From: Thalassotalea nanhaiensis
GTDB lineage: Bacteria; Pseudomonadota; Gammaproteobacteria; Enterobacterales; Alteromonadaceae
NCBI RefSeq assembly: GCF_031583575.1
Contig: NZ_CP134146.1
Span: 3,410,001 to 3,474,000, forward strand
DNA length: 64,000 bases
Direction: 5' to 3'
Under the pieces are notes generated by a model. That model did not search any database, had not been told where the DNA came from, and worked only from the letters and a program-made list of their open reading frames with translations. The position numbers and the translations under genes were made by a program. Below, one piece after another: positions 19,326-28,956 of the stretch (its first letter is position 1; the number at the start of each line of letters is the position of its first letter).

Positions 19326-20345
19326 TTATCTATCACCATCCCAACTGAATAACTTGGCGCTTAGTATTAAGCAAATAGCGGTCATCGACAATAAAACCGC
19401 GAATTGATAACTCACGTCCTGCAGGGTCGCCCCTTCTGTTATTATGCTGCGCGCTGCACTTACCAAGTGAGTTAATGGAAACACTTCGGCAATATTTTGC
19501 ACAAATTGTGGTGCACCTTCCAATGAAAACCATACCCCTGACAATAACATCATCGGCCAAGTTGCCATATTTAATAAGCCACCTACCAGCTCTTGTGATT
19601 TACTGCGGGTAGATATTAATAAACCAAGACTAATTAAACTCATAGCCCCGACAATAGCAATTAAGAATAAATTTAAGTAGCTGCCATGCATAATAAAATC
19701 AAAGAAAAAATTACAACCTATATAAACCACTGACACCATAAATAATACGATAAACAAACGTGACAATAACTGCGCAGAAATAAACTCTAATGCTGATAAA
19801 GGTGTCGCTTTTAATCGTTTAAGTACCGAGTTTTTTCTATAGCGAACAATGACATAACCAACACCAAACAAGCAGCTAAACATCATATTCATACCAAAAA
19901 TACCAGGTAATACCCAATCAATATAACGAATTGGTTCGCCAGTAGTTACCATACGATTTAAGCCATCAGCATCATGAACAAATATTTTTTCAACCATATA
20001 ACTTTTTGGCGATTGTTCATTAACCCAATATTGCTTAGCTGCTGAATCTATGATCATATCAATGCCATGTTGATCTAATTTAAGCATTGCTTTATCAAGT
20101 TGTTCATAATGGACAAAATCGATGTACTTAGTTTGCATGAACGGATGAACGTTTTCTGAACTTTCAGCCATTGCTGTAATCACCCCTACTTTGTATACCC
20201 CTCTACCCTCACCTGAAAAAGCAAAGGAAAAAATAACGAGTAACAGCACAGGAAATAAAATATTCCACGCCAATGATGATTTATCTCGAAAAAACTCCAA
20301 ATTACGGGCTTTAACAACAGCAGCAAATCTTGAGAATTTAAACAT
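19326..20345 (-). CDS. ABC-2 type transporter permease
   Basis: A 339-residue membrane protein of the ABC-2 family. One N-terminal membrane helix (about residues 27-45) is followed by a soluble extracytoplasmic region (about 50-170), then five hydrophobic helices in the C-terminal half. A conserved GLLNMATWPMMLLSGVWFS segment lies near residue 263, typical of drug or polysaccharide exporters of the YhhJ/NatB kind. It overlaps the ATPase gene by 8 bases, so the two are coupled and work as one exporter. The cargo cannot be told from sequence. Confidence 0.85.
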   Translation of the reverse strand: MFKFSRFAAVVKARNLEFFRDKSSLAWNILFPVLLLVIFSFAFSGEGRGVYKVGVITAMAESSENVHPFMQTKYIDFVHYEQLDKAMLKLDQHGIDMIIDSAAKQYWVNEQSPKSYMVEKIFVHDADGLNRMVTTGEPIRYIDWVLPGIFGMNMMFSCLFGVGYVIVRYRKNSVLKRLKATPLSALEFISAQLLSRLFIVLFMVSVVYIGCNFFFDFIMHGSYLNLFLIAIVGAMSLISLGLLISTRSKSQELVGGLLNMATWPMMLLSGVWFSLEGAPQFVQNIAEVFPLTHLVSAARSIITEGATLQDVSYQFAVLLSMTAICLILSAKLFSWDGDR

Positions 20346-21225
20346 GTGAAGTGCCTCCCAGCGTGTGTCCGGTGAGTTTCAAAAATAGATCGTCTAAATT
20401 GGCCGATTTAATGTGTAACCCCGTTAACGGCACAGCAAGTTCAATTAATTCATTGACGGTTTTTTCAACATTACTGGTCTTAATTTCAACCAGGCTTTCT
20501 TCAACATTCCATTGCTGATTTTGAATAAGCTCTTGATTAACATTTTCTATAGGAAGATAAATAAATACCTGTTTAAAATGGCGAGTAAGCAGCTGTTTAG
20601 GTGAGCCTTGCTCTATAATTTTACCATTATCCATGATGACTATATTGTCACAAAGCTGCTCTGCTTCATCCATATAGTGCGTGGTTAAAATCACCGTTTT
20701 TCCTTGCGCTTTAATATTTTTAATCAACTGCCAAAAGTGTCTTCTTGACTGTGGATCTAACCCCGTTGTAGGCTCATCCAAAAACACTATTTCAGGATCA
20801 TTGATTAACGCCAGCGCCAGTAATAGGCGTTGTTTTTGACCACCTGACAATAAGCCATTATCGCGGTCAACAAACTCGCCTAAATCACAAAGCTCTATCA
20901 AGGTTTCATTTGATAAGGTTTTTTCATAAAAAGAGGAAAATAAATTAAGTGTTTCAGTAACGGTTAAAAAGTCTTGCAGTGCGGTACTTTGAAATTGAAT
21001 ACCGATTAACTGACTGACGTCACCACCGGTTTCAGTATTATAGTTAACCGTTCCTGAGGTCTTATTAATTATCCCTTCCATAATTTCAATGGTAGTGGTT
21101 TTACCCGCACCATTTGGCCCTAATAAACCAAAACAATGCCCCTTGATAATATCGAAGCTAACATCATCTACGGCCTTTACATCTTTATAGTGTTTCGTTA
21201 AATTTTCTACCGTAATGATTTTCAT
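20338..21225 (-). CDS. ABC-2 exporter ATP-binding subunit
   Basis: A 295-residue ABC ATPase. Visible motifs are Walker A GPNGAGKTT (about residue 37), Q loop (IGIQFQST, about 75), signature LSGGQKQRL (about 122), Walker B VFLDEPTTGLD (about 143) and the switch His TTHYMDEAEQ (about 180). The C-terminal ~80 residues are a DrrA/CcmA-like extension. It starts 15 bases after tmcA on the same strand and overlaps the permease gene, so tmcA, ATPase and permease look like one leftward transcript. Confidence 0.9.
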   Translation of the reverse strand: MKIITVENLTKHYKDVKAVDDVSFDIIKGHCFGLLGPNGAGKTTTIEIMEGIINKTSGTVNYNTETGGDVSQLIGIQFQSTALQDFLTVTETLNLFSSFYEKTLSNETLIELCDLGEFVDRDNGLLSGGQKQRLLLALALINDPEIVFLDEPTTGLDPQSRRHFWQLIKNIKAQGKTVILTTHYMDEAEQLCDNIVIMDNGKIIEQGSPKQLLTRHFKQVFIYLPIENVNQELIQNQQWNVEESLVEIKTSNVEKTVNELIELAVPLTGLHIKSANLDDLFLKLTGHTLGGTSHV

Positions 21226-21240
21226 AAGTTACTCAATTAA

Positions 21241-23352
21241 TTATTTGAAGGTTAACAGGTGAGCGCAAAACTCTTTCAACGTTTTCAATAATTCTTTTTT
21301 GCCGGTTAATTTAAACTCTTCGCACACTTCAGCATAGTTCTGTTGCTGAATGACTTTACGCAGTGTAACTGCTGCCCCCAATCTATCTGCTTGCACCTTA
21401 TCGGCATTTTCAGCTAGATAACTAGTCAAACAGCGATTAATTGCTGGAGCACAGCATGAGAAAACTCTATGACCTTGAACAAAGTCAGCAAGGGTTTGTA
21501 GATCTCGCTCAGCAGGTAAGCTTAGGTTATCAGCATGAGCGAATATTTCAGACATTAATTGTGTATCTAAATATTTGTATTCATCACTCGCGTAATACCT
21601 TAAATCTCGATAAAACTGCTGTGTGATTTGTTTGCTTAATTGTTCAGCCTGCTCTGTAAGTGGTTTTAATACCAATGCAGAATGTTCTCCACTTGCAGCA
21701 TCTTTACTAAAACCAATTCGAGCAAGATTAAACTGGCAGGTAAACCAATAGGAAAGTAGTTGTTGGTTCGCGCCAAAACTTGAGCCGATAAAGTCAAAGC
21801 CCCTGTCTTTACCTGCACTGGCACAGTAATTTAAAAGTTGTGAGCCTAACCCTTTCCCTTGCAACTCAGGATGTACAGCAATTCGAACGACGCGCAAATA
21901 TCGATAATTGAATGTGTCTTCGATGCCGCAATGCACTAACAATGACTGCGGAATAAAGTGGCCTTTAAGCCGCCTTTGCGAACGCTTTATTTTGATCGCT
22001 AAATCACTCTCGACGTTACCTTCAGCAAGTAATAAAGCAACGGCTAAAATATGGTCATGTTGCTGCTGTATAATCACACTCACATTAGGATCATCAAGTA
22101 GAAGCTTTAAATCACTGGGCTTTGTTTGATAGTGGGCAGTTACCAACAATGAGAATACGTTATTTAAAAGAATTTCATCTTTGCTTAAATCTTTACTAGT
22201 AATTACCTTGTGTTGAACGGCCTTATCAGCACAATACAGAGCATTGGACAGCTCGCTGTTTAATAACAAACTGGCAAAGGTAAATTGTTCTAACGGATCA
22301 TTGATTGCCCAGCGAATGGGCTCTTTCATATGAAAATATTGTCCACTTGGGCGTGACTGTTTTAACTGTTTTAAAAACTTTCCACTAAAGCCTCTACCAG
22401 CCCCCTCATAACCGTGTATTGTCGAAACAAACACTTGCCGATGATAGTTATCAGACAATGACTTTAGCATTGGCAAAGGAATACCAGCAGCTTCATCTAC
22501 AAGTAGCAGATGGCAACTTGGCTGTTGTTTAATGATTACATCCAGCGGAACAAATTTAACAGTAGACGTTTGATAATTAACAACTTTTCCGCTTTGCACA
22601 GCTTTGGGTAAACTTATTAGCAGTTGTTTGAAAAATATATTAACCGCATCAGGGTGTGGCGCAGTAATAATAATAGTTTTGTTGTTTTGTTTTAATATTT
22701 CACTTGCAGCAATAGCCAAAGCACTAGACTTCCCTCTGCCTCGGTCTGCGGTAATAACCAGCGGTCTATCGCGATGACCATGAACAACATTGATAATTTT
22801 ATCTACCGCGACTTCTTGTTCTTTGGTAATACAAGAAAATTTAAATTCGGTTTCAACAATAGGATGATCTTCTAGCTCACCTGAAGTAGCGTTTGGTAAT
22901 AAGGGAAGAGTCTCATTTTTTTGTTCAACTCGGTATATCTGCTCAAACTTATCAGTAAACGATAATAGCCTTTGGCTAAAAGGGCTGCTTTCAAGAAGTG
23001 GTACAGACAATAACAGCACACATTGACCACCCGCAATTAATGTACCCGACAACGCAGCAAAAGCATCGACATTAAAACTATCTGTTACGGCAAAAATAAT
23101 GTGTTTTTGCTCTGTGCCTAAATACTGGCGGTAGGTTTTATTATTTACATAAATAATATCGGTACGCGCATCTTTAACAGGCTCAAATGAAAAAAATAAT
23201 GCCCCCGACAATGACTCGTTAATAATTGTATTATTTTGTTGTTCAAGCCATTGCTTTTCACCTACAAAAACAAACAAACTGCGTGTTTGTTTCAGTAAAG
23301 AAAACTGCTGAATTTGAGTAAATAACCGCCGATATTTGATTTGACTAACCAT
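21241..23352 (-). CDS. tmcA: tRNA(Met) cytidine acetyltransferase TmcA
   Basis: A 703-residue enzyme that makes N4-acetylcytidine at the wobble position of elongator tRNA-Met using acetyl-CoA and ATP. The N-terminal DUF1726 domain (about 1-150) is followed by an RNA-helicase-like ATPase with Walker A TADRGRGKSSA (about residue 200) and LLVDEAAGIP (about 285). Next come a GNAT acetyltransferase domain with the acetyl-CoA loop VHPELQGKGLGSQLL (about 492-506) and a C-terminal tRNA-binding part. Length fits the family (about 670-700). It diverges from the nap operon and seems to head an operon with an ABC exporter. Confidence 0.94.
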   Translation of the reverse strand: MVSQIKYRRLFTQIQQFSLLKQTRSLFVFVGEKQWLEQQNNTIINESLSGALFFSFEPVKDARTDIIYVNNKTYRQYLGTEQKHIIFAVTDSFNVDAFAALSGTLIAGGQCVLLLSVPLLESSPFSQRLLSFTDKFEQIYRVEQKNETLPLLPNATSGELEDHPIVETEFKFSCITKEQEVAVDKIINVVHGHRDRPLVITADRGRGKSSALAIAASEILKQNNKTIIITAPHPDAVNIFFKQLLISLPKAVQSGKVVNYQTSTVKFVPLDVIIKQQPSCHLLLVDEAAGIPLPMLKSLSDNYHRQVFVSTIHGYEGAGRGFSGKFLKQLKQSRPSGQYFHMKEPIRWAINDPLEQFTFASLLLNSELSNALYCADKAVQHKVITSKDLSKDEILLNNVFSLLVTAHYQTKPSDLKLLLDDPNVSVIIQQQHDHILAVALLLAEGNVESDLAIKIKRSQRRLKGHFIPQSLLVHCGIEDTFNYRYLRVVRIAVHPELQGKGLGSQLLNYCASAGKDRGFDFIGSSFGANQQLLSYWFTCQFNLARIGFSKDAASGEHSALVLKPLTEQAEQLSKQITQQFYRDLRYYASDEYKYLDTQLMSEIFAHADNLSLPAERDLQTLADFVQGHRVFSCCAPAINRCLTSYLAENADKVQADRLGAAVTLRKVIQQQNYAEVCEEFKLTGKKELLKTLKEFCAHLLTFK

Positions 23353-23474
23353 TTAATATTTCTAACTATTTTTATCAGTTTAACAGGTAATCGTAAAAAA
23401 ATTATATCCCGTATGAGAAATTATCCGTTAGTTGACAATAAACACAGCAATTTATTCACAAAAAATTACAAAAA

Positions 23475-23488
23475 TTGACCCAAATCAA
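23475..23488 (+). promoter_or_regulatory. FNR-type box of the nap promoter
   Basis: TTGAC-CCAA-ATCAA differs from the FNR consensus (TTGAT-N4-ATCAA) at one position. Its centre (23481.5) is about 40.5 bases before the start point predicted from the -10 box at 23510-23515. This is the class II FNR activator position, matching oxygen-limited induction of periplasmic nitrate reductase. Confidence 0.75.
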
Positions 23489-23509
23489 CAACATTTTTTC
23501 AATACCATC

Positions 23510-23515
23510 TATACT
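23510..23515 (+). promoter_or_regulatory. Predicted -10 box of the nap promoter
   Basis: TATACT (5 of 6 with the consensus) implies a start near 23522, 26 bases before the napE ATG. No good -35 is present, as usual when FNR fills that role. Confidence 0.6.
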
Positions 23516-23547
23516 AATTTGTAAGTCCACAAAACATTAGAATTATC

Positions 23548-23709
23548 ATGAATGAAATAGCCGGTTCAGAGCAACAAAAAAAAGATGAACGTAATACCTT
23601 TTTATTCCTTACAGTTTTCCTAGCTCCCATCCTAGCAGTTGCTATTGTTGGTGGTTTAGGTTTTGCTATTTGGATTAGTCAACTGATATTAGGTCCTCCA
23701 GGAGTTTAA
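23548..23709 (+). CDS. napE: NapE, small membrane subunit of periplasmic nitrate reductase
   Basis: A 53-residue protein with a polar N-terminus (QQKKDERNTFLFLTVF) followed by one long hydrophobic segment (about residues 18-47). This matches NapE, the small single-pass protein that opens many nap operons. The role of NapE is not well established. It is the first gene after the FNR promoter, and napF begins 9 bases after its stop. Position, size and sequence make the call good although the gene is very short. Confidence 0.85.
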   Translation: MNEIAGSEQQKKDERNTFLFLTVFLAPILAVAIVGGLGFAIWISQLILGPPGV

Positions 23710-23718
23710 GTAACTTTT

Positions 23719-24225
23719 ATGACCGTAAACGTCGACCAATCACGCCGTAATTTTTTAAGAGGCAGAAAACCAACTATCGCTCCAGCATTCAGGCTACCTT
23801 GGATCACGAGTGAGCATGCATTTATTAACGACTGTACACAGTGTAATGACTGTATAACAGCCTGTGGCGAAAACATCATAGTTAAAGGAGACGACGGCTA
23901 TCCTAGAATTGATTTTGAGCAAGGTGAATGTACTTTCTGTGAGGATTGCATCACAAGTTGCAACCAGTCTTTTTTTCTAGAAGATAAAACAGGACAAGCC
24001 TGGCCGAGTAAATTTAACATTAAAGACAATTGTTTAGCCAAAAACGATGTGTTTTGTCAAAGCTGTAAAGATGCTTGTGAAAGCCGTGCAATTAGCTTTA
24101 CTTATGTTGACAGCGCAATTCCACAACCCCAAATAACTCAAGATCTATGTACCGGGTGTGGTGCATGCATCAAACCTTGCCCAACAGATTCAACTGAATT
24201 ACTCCTGTTTAAGGAATTAACATAA
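23719..24225 (+). CDS. napF: Ferredoxin-type protein NapF
   Basis: A 168-residue cytoplasmic iron-sulfur protein involved in maturing NapA before export. Several cysteine clusters for [4Fe-4S] centres are visible: CTQCNDCITAC (about residue 38), CTFCEDCITSC (about 74), a CQSCKDAC group (about 114) and CTGCGACIKPC (about 145). The N-terminal SRRNFLRG stretch resembles a twin-arginine motif, which is common in NapF, yet the protein is known to be cytoplasmic. The stop overlaps the napD start by one base, so the two are coupled. Confidence 0.93.
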   Translation: MTVNVDQSRRNFLRGRKPTIAPAFRLPWITSEHAFINDCTQCNDCITACGENIIVKGDDGYPRIDFEQGECTFCEDCITSCNQSFFLEDKTGQAWPSKFNIKDNCLAKNDVFCQSCKDACESRAISFTYVDSAIPQPQITQDLCTGCGACIKPCPTDSTELLLFKELT

Positions 24226-24476
24226 TGACCGAAACAACTGAATATCATGTGGCAAGTTTTATTGCTCAAATTGATGTTAGTAAAAAAGATGCGGTAATAA
24301 AAAGCATCGAAGCAACACCTGGCGCAGAAATTCATGCCAGCAACGACACAGGAAAAATAGTATTTACCATAGAAGCTGATAATCAACGCATTATTGGCAA
24401 CTATGCTGACCAAATCAAAGATCAATCGGGCATCTTTACCCTTGCTCCGGTTTACCACCAATATTTAGAAGAATAG
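24225..24476 (+). CDS. napD: NapD, chaperone for NapA Tat signal
   Basis: An 83-residue NapD-family chaperone that binds the twin-arginine signal of NapA and holds back export until the cofactor is in place. It starts with a typical [22 protein letters not shown] ferredoxin-fold strand-helix. It overlaps napF by one base (TAATG) and ends 11 bases before napA. Confidence 0.92.
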   Translation: MTETTEYHVASFIAQIDVSKKDAVIKSIEATPGAEIHASNDTGKIVFTIEADNQRIIGNYADQIKDQSGIFTLAPVYHQYLEE

Positions 24477-24487
24477 TAGGAAAAGCT

Positions 24488-26986
24488 ATGAAACTTAACC
24501 GCAGAGAATTTATAAAAGCGAATGCCGTTGCCGTAGCAGCAACAGCCGCAGGGGTTGCAATACCAGCAACAGCATCAAACTTAATCACCAGTAGCGAAAT
24601 GACCAAATTAAAATGGGACAAAGCTCCTTGTCGTTTTTGTGGTACTGGTTGTAGTGTTAATGTAGCCACCATGGACAACAAAGTTGTTGCAACCCACGGT
24701 GATATTAACTCCCCTGTTAATAAAGGCCTCAACTGTATTAAGGGCTACTTTTTATCAAAAATTATGTATGGTAAAGACCGCTTAACCAAGCCTTTACTTA
24801 GAATGAAAGATGGCAAATTTGATAAGAATGGTGACTTTACTCCAATCACTTGGGACGCCGCTTTTGACATCATGGCCGAAAAAGCTAAAAAAACTCTAAA
24901 AGAAAAAGGTCCTACTGCTGTCGGTATGTTTGGCTCTGGTCAATGGACAGTGCAAGAAGGCTACGCTGCAGTTAAATTAATGAAAGCAGGCTTTAGAACC
25001 AACAATATTGATCCTAATGCCCGTCACTGTATGGCATCTGCGGTTGGTGGCTTTATGCGTACCTTTGGTATCGATGAGCCAATGGGTTGTTACGATGATT
25101 TTGAACATGCTGATGCCTTCGTATTATGGGGCTCAAACATGGCAGAAATGCACCCTATTTTATGGACGCGCATTACTGATCGTCGTTTAAGTGCACCACA
25201 TGTAAAAGTTGCGGTGTTATCAACATTTGAACATCGCAGTTTTGATCTTGCCGACAACGGCATGATCTTTACCCCACAAACCGATTTAGCAATTTTAAAC
25301 TTTATTGCTAACTACATTATTAAAACAGACAGGGTTAACAAAGACTTCATTACCAAACACACTAATTTCCGCTTAGGTAACACAGATATTGGTTATGGCT
25401 TACGTCCAGAACACCCACTAGAGAAAAATGCCAAGAACAGTGGCTCTACCGCAGGTGGCTCTAAAGCAATTAACTTTGAAGAATATGCAAAGTTTGTAAG
25501 CACTTATACAGCTGAATATGTATCAGAACTATCAACAGTTCCTGTTGATAAACTAAACGCTTTAGCCGAGCTATATGCTGATCCAAACACGAAAGTAACG
25601 TCACTTTGGACTATGGGCTTTAACCAACATACTCGCGGCGTTTGGGCAAATAACTTAGTTTATAATATTCATTTGCTAACCGGTAAGATTTCAACGCCAG
25701 GTAACAGCCCGTTTTCATTAACAGGTCAGCCATCTGCTTGTGGTACAGCACGTGAAGTTGGTACATTCTCTCATCGTTTACCTGCAGACATGGTTGTAAA
25801 TAACCCTAAACACAGGGCAATAGCTGAGAAAATCTGGAAATTACCTGAAGGCACTATTCCGCCAAAACCTGGTTACCATGCCGTTTTACAAAACCGTAAG
25901 CTTAAAGACGGTGAACTAAATTTCTACTGGGTGCAATGTAATAACAACATGCAAGCTGCGGCAAATATTAACGAAGAAGGTTTACCTGGTTACCGTAACC
26001 CGAAAAACTTCATCGTTGTATCAGACCCATACCCAACAGTAACTGCACAAGCTGCTGACTTGATTTTACCAACAGCAATGTGGGTAGAAAAAGAAGGTGT
26101 ATACGGTAATGCTGAGCGTCGTACCCAATCTTGGTACCAGCAAGTTAATGCACCAGAAGGGGCATTATCAGATATGTGGCAATTAGTTGAATTCTCTAAG
26201 CGTTTCCAAATTGAAGACGTTTGGCCAGAAGAGTTAATTGCAAAAATGCCAGAGTATCGTGGCAAATCATTATTCAACGTTTTATATGAAAACGGCCAAG
26301 TAAATAAATATCCGTTATCAGAAATTCCTGATGATAGATTAAACCAAGAATCACGTGATTTTGGTTTCTACATTCAAAAAGGCTTATTTGAAGAGTACGC
26401 AGAATTTGGTCGTGGCCATGCCCATGATTTAGCACCATATGATCGCTACCATCAAGAGCGCGGATTGCGCTGGCCAGTGGTTGATGGCAAAGAAACACTG
26501 TGGCGCTTTAAAGAAGGCTCTGATCCTTATGTTAAGCCTGGTTCAGATTTCGACTTTTATGGTAAACCAGACGGTAAAGCAGTTATTTTTGCCTTACCTT
26601 ATGAGCCAGCAGCGGAATTCCCGGATGCTGAATACGACTTATGGTTATCAACCGGCCGTGTATTAGAACACTGGCATTCTGGCTCTATGACCCAACGTGT
26701 GCCTGAGCTTTATAAAGCAATGCCAGATGCGGTTGTTTACATGAACCCAGATGATGCTAAAAAGCGCGGTTTACGCCGAGGCGATCTAGTTAAGTTAATT
26801 TCTCGTCGTGGTGAAGTTGAAACCCGCGTTGAAACACGTGGTCGTAATAAGCCACCAAGAGGCCTAGTATTTATGCCTTGGTTTGATGCCAGCCGTTTAG
26901 TAAATAAAGTCACATTAGATGCAACCGACCCGCTTTCAAAAGAAACGGATTTCAAAAAATGTGCCATTAAAATAGTTAAAGCGTAA
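24488..26986 (+). CDS. napA: Periplasmic nitrate reductase catalytic subunit NapA
   Basis: An 832-residue molybdoenzyme that reduces nitrate to nitrite in the periplasm. The Tat signal has the motif NRREFIK (residues 4-10) and a cleavage site near PATA. The [4Fe-4S] ligands are the cysteines of CRFCGTGC (about 47-54) and C in GLNCIKGYF (about 82), with the conserved Lys between cluster and cofactor. The molybdenum-ligand Cys is in ARHCMASAV (about residue 180). It needs the bis-MGD cofactor that the moa/mob/moe genes 6-12 kb downstream provide. Length is normal (about 830) and the sequence is complete. Confidence 0.97.
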   Translation: MKLNRREFIKANAVAVAATAAGVAIPATASNLITSSEMTKLKWDKAPCRFCGTGCSVNVATMDNKVVATHGDINSPVNKGLNCIKGYFLSKIMYGKDRLTKPLLRMKDGKFDKNGDFTPITWDAAFDIMAEKAKKTLKEKGPTAVGMFGSGQWTVQEGYAAVKLMKAGFRTNNIDPNARHCMASAVGGFMRTFGIDEPMGCYDDFEHADAFVLWGSNMAEMHPILWTRITDRRLSAPHVKVAVLSTFEHRSFDLADNGMIFTPQTDLAILNFIANYIIKTDRVNKDFITKHTNFRLGNTDIGYGLRPEHPLEKNAKNSGSTAGGSKAINFEEYAKFVSTYTAEYVSELSTVPVDKLNALAELYADPNTKVTSLWTMGFNQHTRGVWANNLVYNIHLLTGKISTPGNSPFSLTGQPSACGTAREVGTFSHRLPADMVVNNPKHRAIAEKIWKLPEGTIPPKPGYHAVLQNRKLKDGELNFYWVQCNNNMQAAANINEEGLPGYRNPKNFIVVSDPYPTVTAQAADLILPTAMWVEKEGVYGNAERRTQSWYQQVNAPEGALSDMWQLVEFSKRFQIEDVWPEELIAKMPEYRGKSLFNVLYENGQVNKYPLSEIPDDRLNQESRDFGFYIQKGLFEEYAEFGRGHAHDLAPYDRYHQERGLRWPVVDGKETLWRFKEGSDPYVKPGSDFDFYGKPDGKAVIFALPYEPAAEFPDAEYDLWLSTGRVLEHWHSGSMTQRVPELYKAMPDAVVYMNPDDAKKRGLRRGDLVKLISRRGEVETRVETRGRNKPPRGLVFMPWFDASRLVNKVTLDATDPLSKETDFKKCAIKIVKA

Positions 26987-26997
26987 GGAGAATAACA

Positions 26998-27477
26998 ATG
27001 AAAAAATCAATTATGGCCTTATTCTCAGCAAGTGTATTACTATCGTCTATTGCAGCGTTCAGCCATGCAGCTGAAGTAGCAACGCTTAGAGATGACACAA
27101 GTATTGAAACGCAAAAGCAACCAAAGTCTATGCCAAATGTTGTAAATACCGACATCAAGCAAAAGCGTAACTACCCTATGCAGCCGCCGATCATTCCACA
27201 TAAAGTGAGAAACTACCAAGTAGATTTAAAAGTGAATAAGTGTATGTCTTGTCACTCGCGAAATCGCACCGAAGAGTCTCAAGCTCCTATGGTAAGTGTG
27301 ACCCACTATATGGATAGAGATGGTAACTTTTTAGCGGAAGTGTCTCCTCGCAGATATTTTTGTAGTCAATGTCATGTACCACAACTAGATACAGATCCAT
27401 TAGTGGACAATACATTTGAAGATATGAATACTCTGATGAAAGAAAAAGCTCAAAAAGCCAAAGCTGAAAAAGAGTAG
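26998..27477 (+). CDS. napB: Periplasmic nitrate reductase di-heme cytochrome NapB
   Basis: A 159-residue electron-transfer subunit that passes electrons from NapC to NapA. Residues 1-24 are a Sec signal peptide ending SHAA. Two c-type heme sites are visible, CMSCH (about residue 82) and CSQCH (about 122). It lies 11 bases after napA and 5 bases before napC. Confidence 0.95.
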   Translation: MKKSIMALFSASVLLSSIAAFSHAAEVATLRDDTSIETQKQPKSMPNVVNTDIKQKRNYPMQPPIIPHKVRNYQVDLKVNKCMSCHSRNRTEESQAPMVSVTHYMDRDGNFLAEVSPRRYFCSQCHVPQLDTDPLVDNTFEDMNTLMKEKAQKAKAEKE

Positions 27478-27482
27478 GTACA

Positions 27483-28073
27483 GTGATGAAAAATTTAATA
27501 GTAAGAATTTGGAATACCCTACGCAAACCCAGCGTGCACTATAGTTTAGGCTTTTTAGTTATCGGTGGTTTCGTCGCAGGGATTATCTTCTGGGGTGGTT
27601 TTAACACCGCACTAGAAATAACCAATACCGAAGAGTTTTGTATTTCTTGTCATGAAATGGAAGATAACCCTTATGAAGAGTTAAAAACAACGATTCATTT
27701 CTCAAACCGATCTGGTGTTCGTGCTACATGTCCTGATTGTCATGTGCCACACAAATGGACCGATAAAATTGCTCGTAAAATGCAAGCATCGAAAGAAGTT
27801 TGGGGTAAAATTTTCGGCACCATTAATACTAGAGAGAAATTCGAAGGAAAGCGTCGTCACTTAGCTGAAAACGAATGGACTCGATTAAAAGCCAATGACT
27901 CACTTGAATGTCGAAACTGTCATAACTTTGACTACATGGACTTTACGGCCCAAAGTACTCGAGCAGAAGAGCAACACTCTACTTCATTAGCCACTGGTGA
28001 AAAAACCTGTATTGACTGTCATAAAGGCATCGCTCATGAGTTACCAGATATGGAAGGTGTTGAAGGCTGGTAG
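27483..28073 (+). CDS. napC: NapC tetraheme quinol dehydrogenase
   Basis: A 196-residue membrane-anchored tetraheme cytochrome of the NapC/NirT family. It oxidises quinol and feeds NapB. A membrane anchor lies at about residues 19-40, followed by four heme sites: CISCH, CPDCH, CRNCH and CIDCH. The operon has no napG or napH, so NapC is the only visible quinol route. A heptamer repeat and a terminator follow directly. Confidence 0.95.
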   Translation: MMKNLIVRIWNTLRKPSVHYSLGFLVIGGFVAGIIFWGGFNTALEITNTEEFCISCHEMEDNPYEELKTTIHFSNRSGVRATCPDCHVPHKWTDKIARKMQASKEVWGKIFGTINTREKFEGKRRHLAENEWTRLKANDSLECRNCHNFDYMDFTAQSTRAEEQHSTSLATGEKTCIDCHKGIAHELPDMEGVEGW

Positions 28074-28080
28074 GAACAGG

Positions 28081-28127
28081 AACTAGAAACTAGAAACTAG
28101 AAACTAGAAACTAGAAACTAGAAACTA
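28081..28127. repeat. Heptamer tandem repeat (AACTAGA, about 6.7 copies)
   Basis: Six exact copies of AACTAGA plus a partial one start 8 bases after the napC stop codon. They lie before the terminator and outside any reading frame. The array is a simple-sequence repeat that could change length by slippage. Confidence 0.95.
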
Positions 28128-28136
28128 CATAAATTT

Positions 28137-28171
28137 AAAAGGGTTAACTTAATAGTTAACCCTTTTTTTTT
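28137..28171 (+). terminator. Terminator of the nap operon
   Basis: A perfect 13-bp stem AAAAGGGTTAACT / AGTTAACCCTTTT with a TAAT loop is followed by an uninterrupted run of T. Confidence 0.92.
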
Positions 28172-28257
28172 GCACATGGATGGGGGAAAATGAGGGCTTA
28201 CTTCAAGGATGAAGGAATGCAAATTGCCACGATTTGAGGAGAGCTAATGCTAAGTAG

Positions 28258-28917
28258 TTAACACCAACTAGCTTCATTACTTGGTCGTTTAAGGCGCTCT
28301 TCAACATTGGCCAACAATACTCGATAACCAACATTACCAAATAATGTCTGTCTGCCATTGTCGATAATATAAGATGGGCTGCCCTGTAATGACAATTGCT
28401 TTGCCACTTGGTAGTTATTCATTAACGCTGCTAAAGCACGACCATCAGCGATAGTTTTGTTTACTATGCCAATATCCAGCCCAGCTTGTTCTATTAGCGT
28501 ATTAAGAACGTTAACATCTGAAATATCCAGCGCATCAATAAAAAACGCCTGTCTGAACTTTAACGCCATATCGATGCTTTTATTGGCATCATAGGCCAGT
28601 TCGACGGCTTTAAGGTATTGATGAGAAGTTGCTGAAGTTGTAGGCTTTGAACTCTTCCAAATATCAGCATTTACCGGTGCATTTTCATAATCACTGGCAG
28701 CCTTTAGAACATGCTTGGCAAACCCTTCGAACTTACCTTTTTGTTGCCATTGAGTATTGATCTTATTATGTACGTCACCAAAAATATCCATGTAGTGATA
28801 ACGAATTTCAATGTTTTCACCAAGCTGGTGATTTAATTCATCAACACGACGTTGAGCTATCCATGCCCACACGCACAATACATCAGTGTAGTAATCAATA
28901 ATCAAAGGGGATTTCAT
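28258..28917 (-). CDS. DsbA-family (FrnE-like) thioredoxin-fold protein without CXXC
   Basis: A 219-residue protein of the DsbA/2-hydroxychromene-isomerase superfamily. It has no signal peptide, so it is cytoplasmic. The N-terminal strand IDYYTDVLCVWAWIAQRR places CVWAW where FrnE-type oxidoreductases have CPWC: one Cys is kept and the second is lost, so dithiol chemistry is unlikely. The cis-proline loop GSPSYIID (about residue 180) is intact. It points leftward between the nap operon and a secreted protein gene. It may be a glutathione-S-transferase kappa-like or isomerase-like enzyme; function is unknown. Confidence 0.75.
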   Translation of the reverse strand: MKSPLIIDYYTDVLCVWAWIAQRRVDELNHQLGENIEIRYHYMDIFGDVHNKINTQWQQKGKFEGFAKHVLKAASDYENAPVNADIWKSSKPTTSATSHQYLKAVELAYDANKSIDMALKFRQAFFIDALDISDVNVLNTLIEQAGLDIGIVNKTIADGRALAALMNNYQVAKQLSLQGSPSYIIDNGRQTLFGNVGYRVLLANVEERLKRPSNEASWC

Positions 28918-28956
28918 TTCAGTTTGCCTACTAATTTATCAAAATAAAACGGCTTT

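Noticed and set aside
23719-23750. Twin-arginine-like SRRNFLRG in NapF as an export signal
   Set aside because: There is no hydrophobic segment after it, and NapF is known to act in the cytoplasm.
28081-28127. Heptamer array as a CRISPR or iteron origin
   Set aside because: The unit is seven bases without spacers, there are no cas or rep genes nearby, and it sits in a gene's 3' tail.
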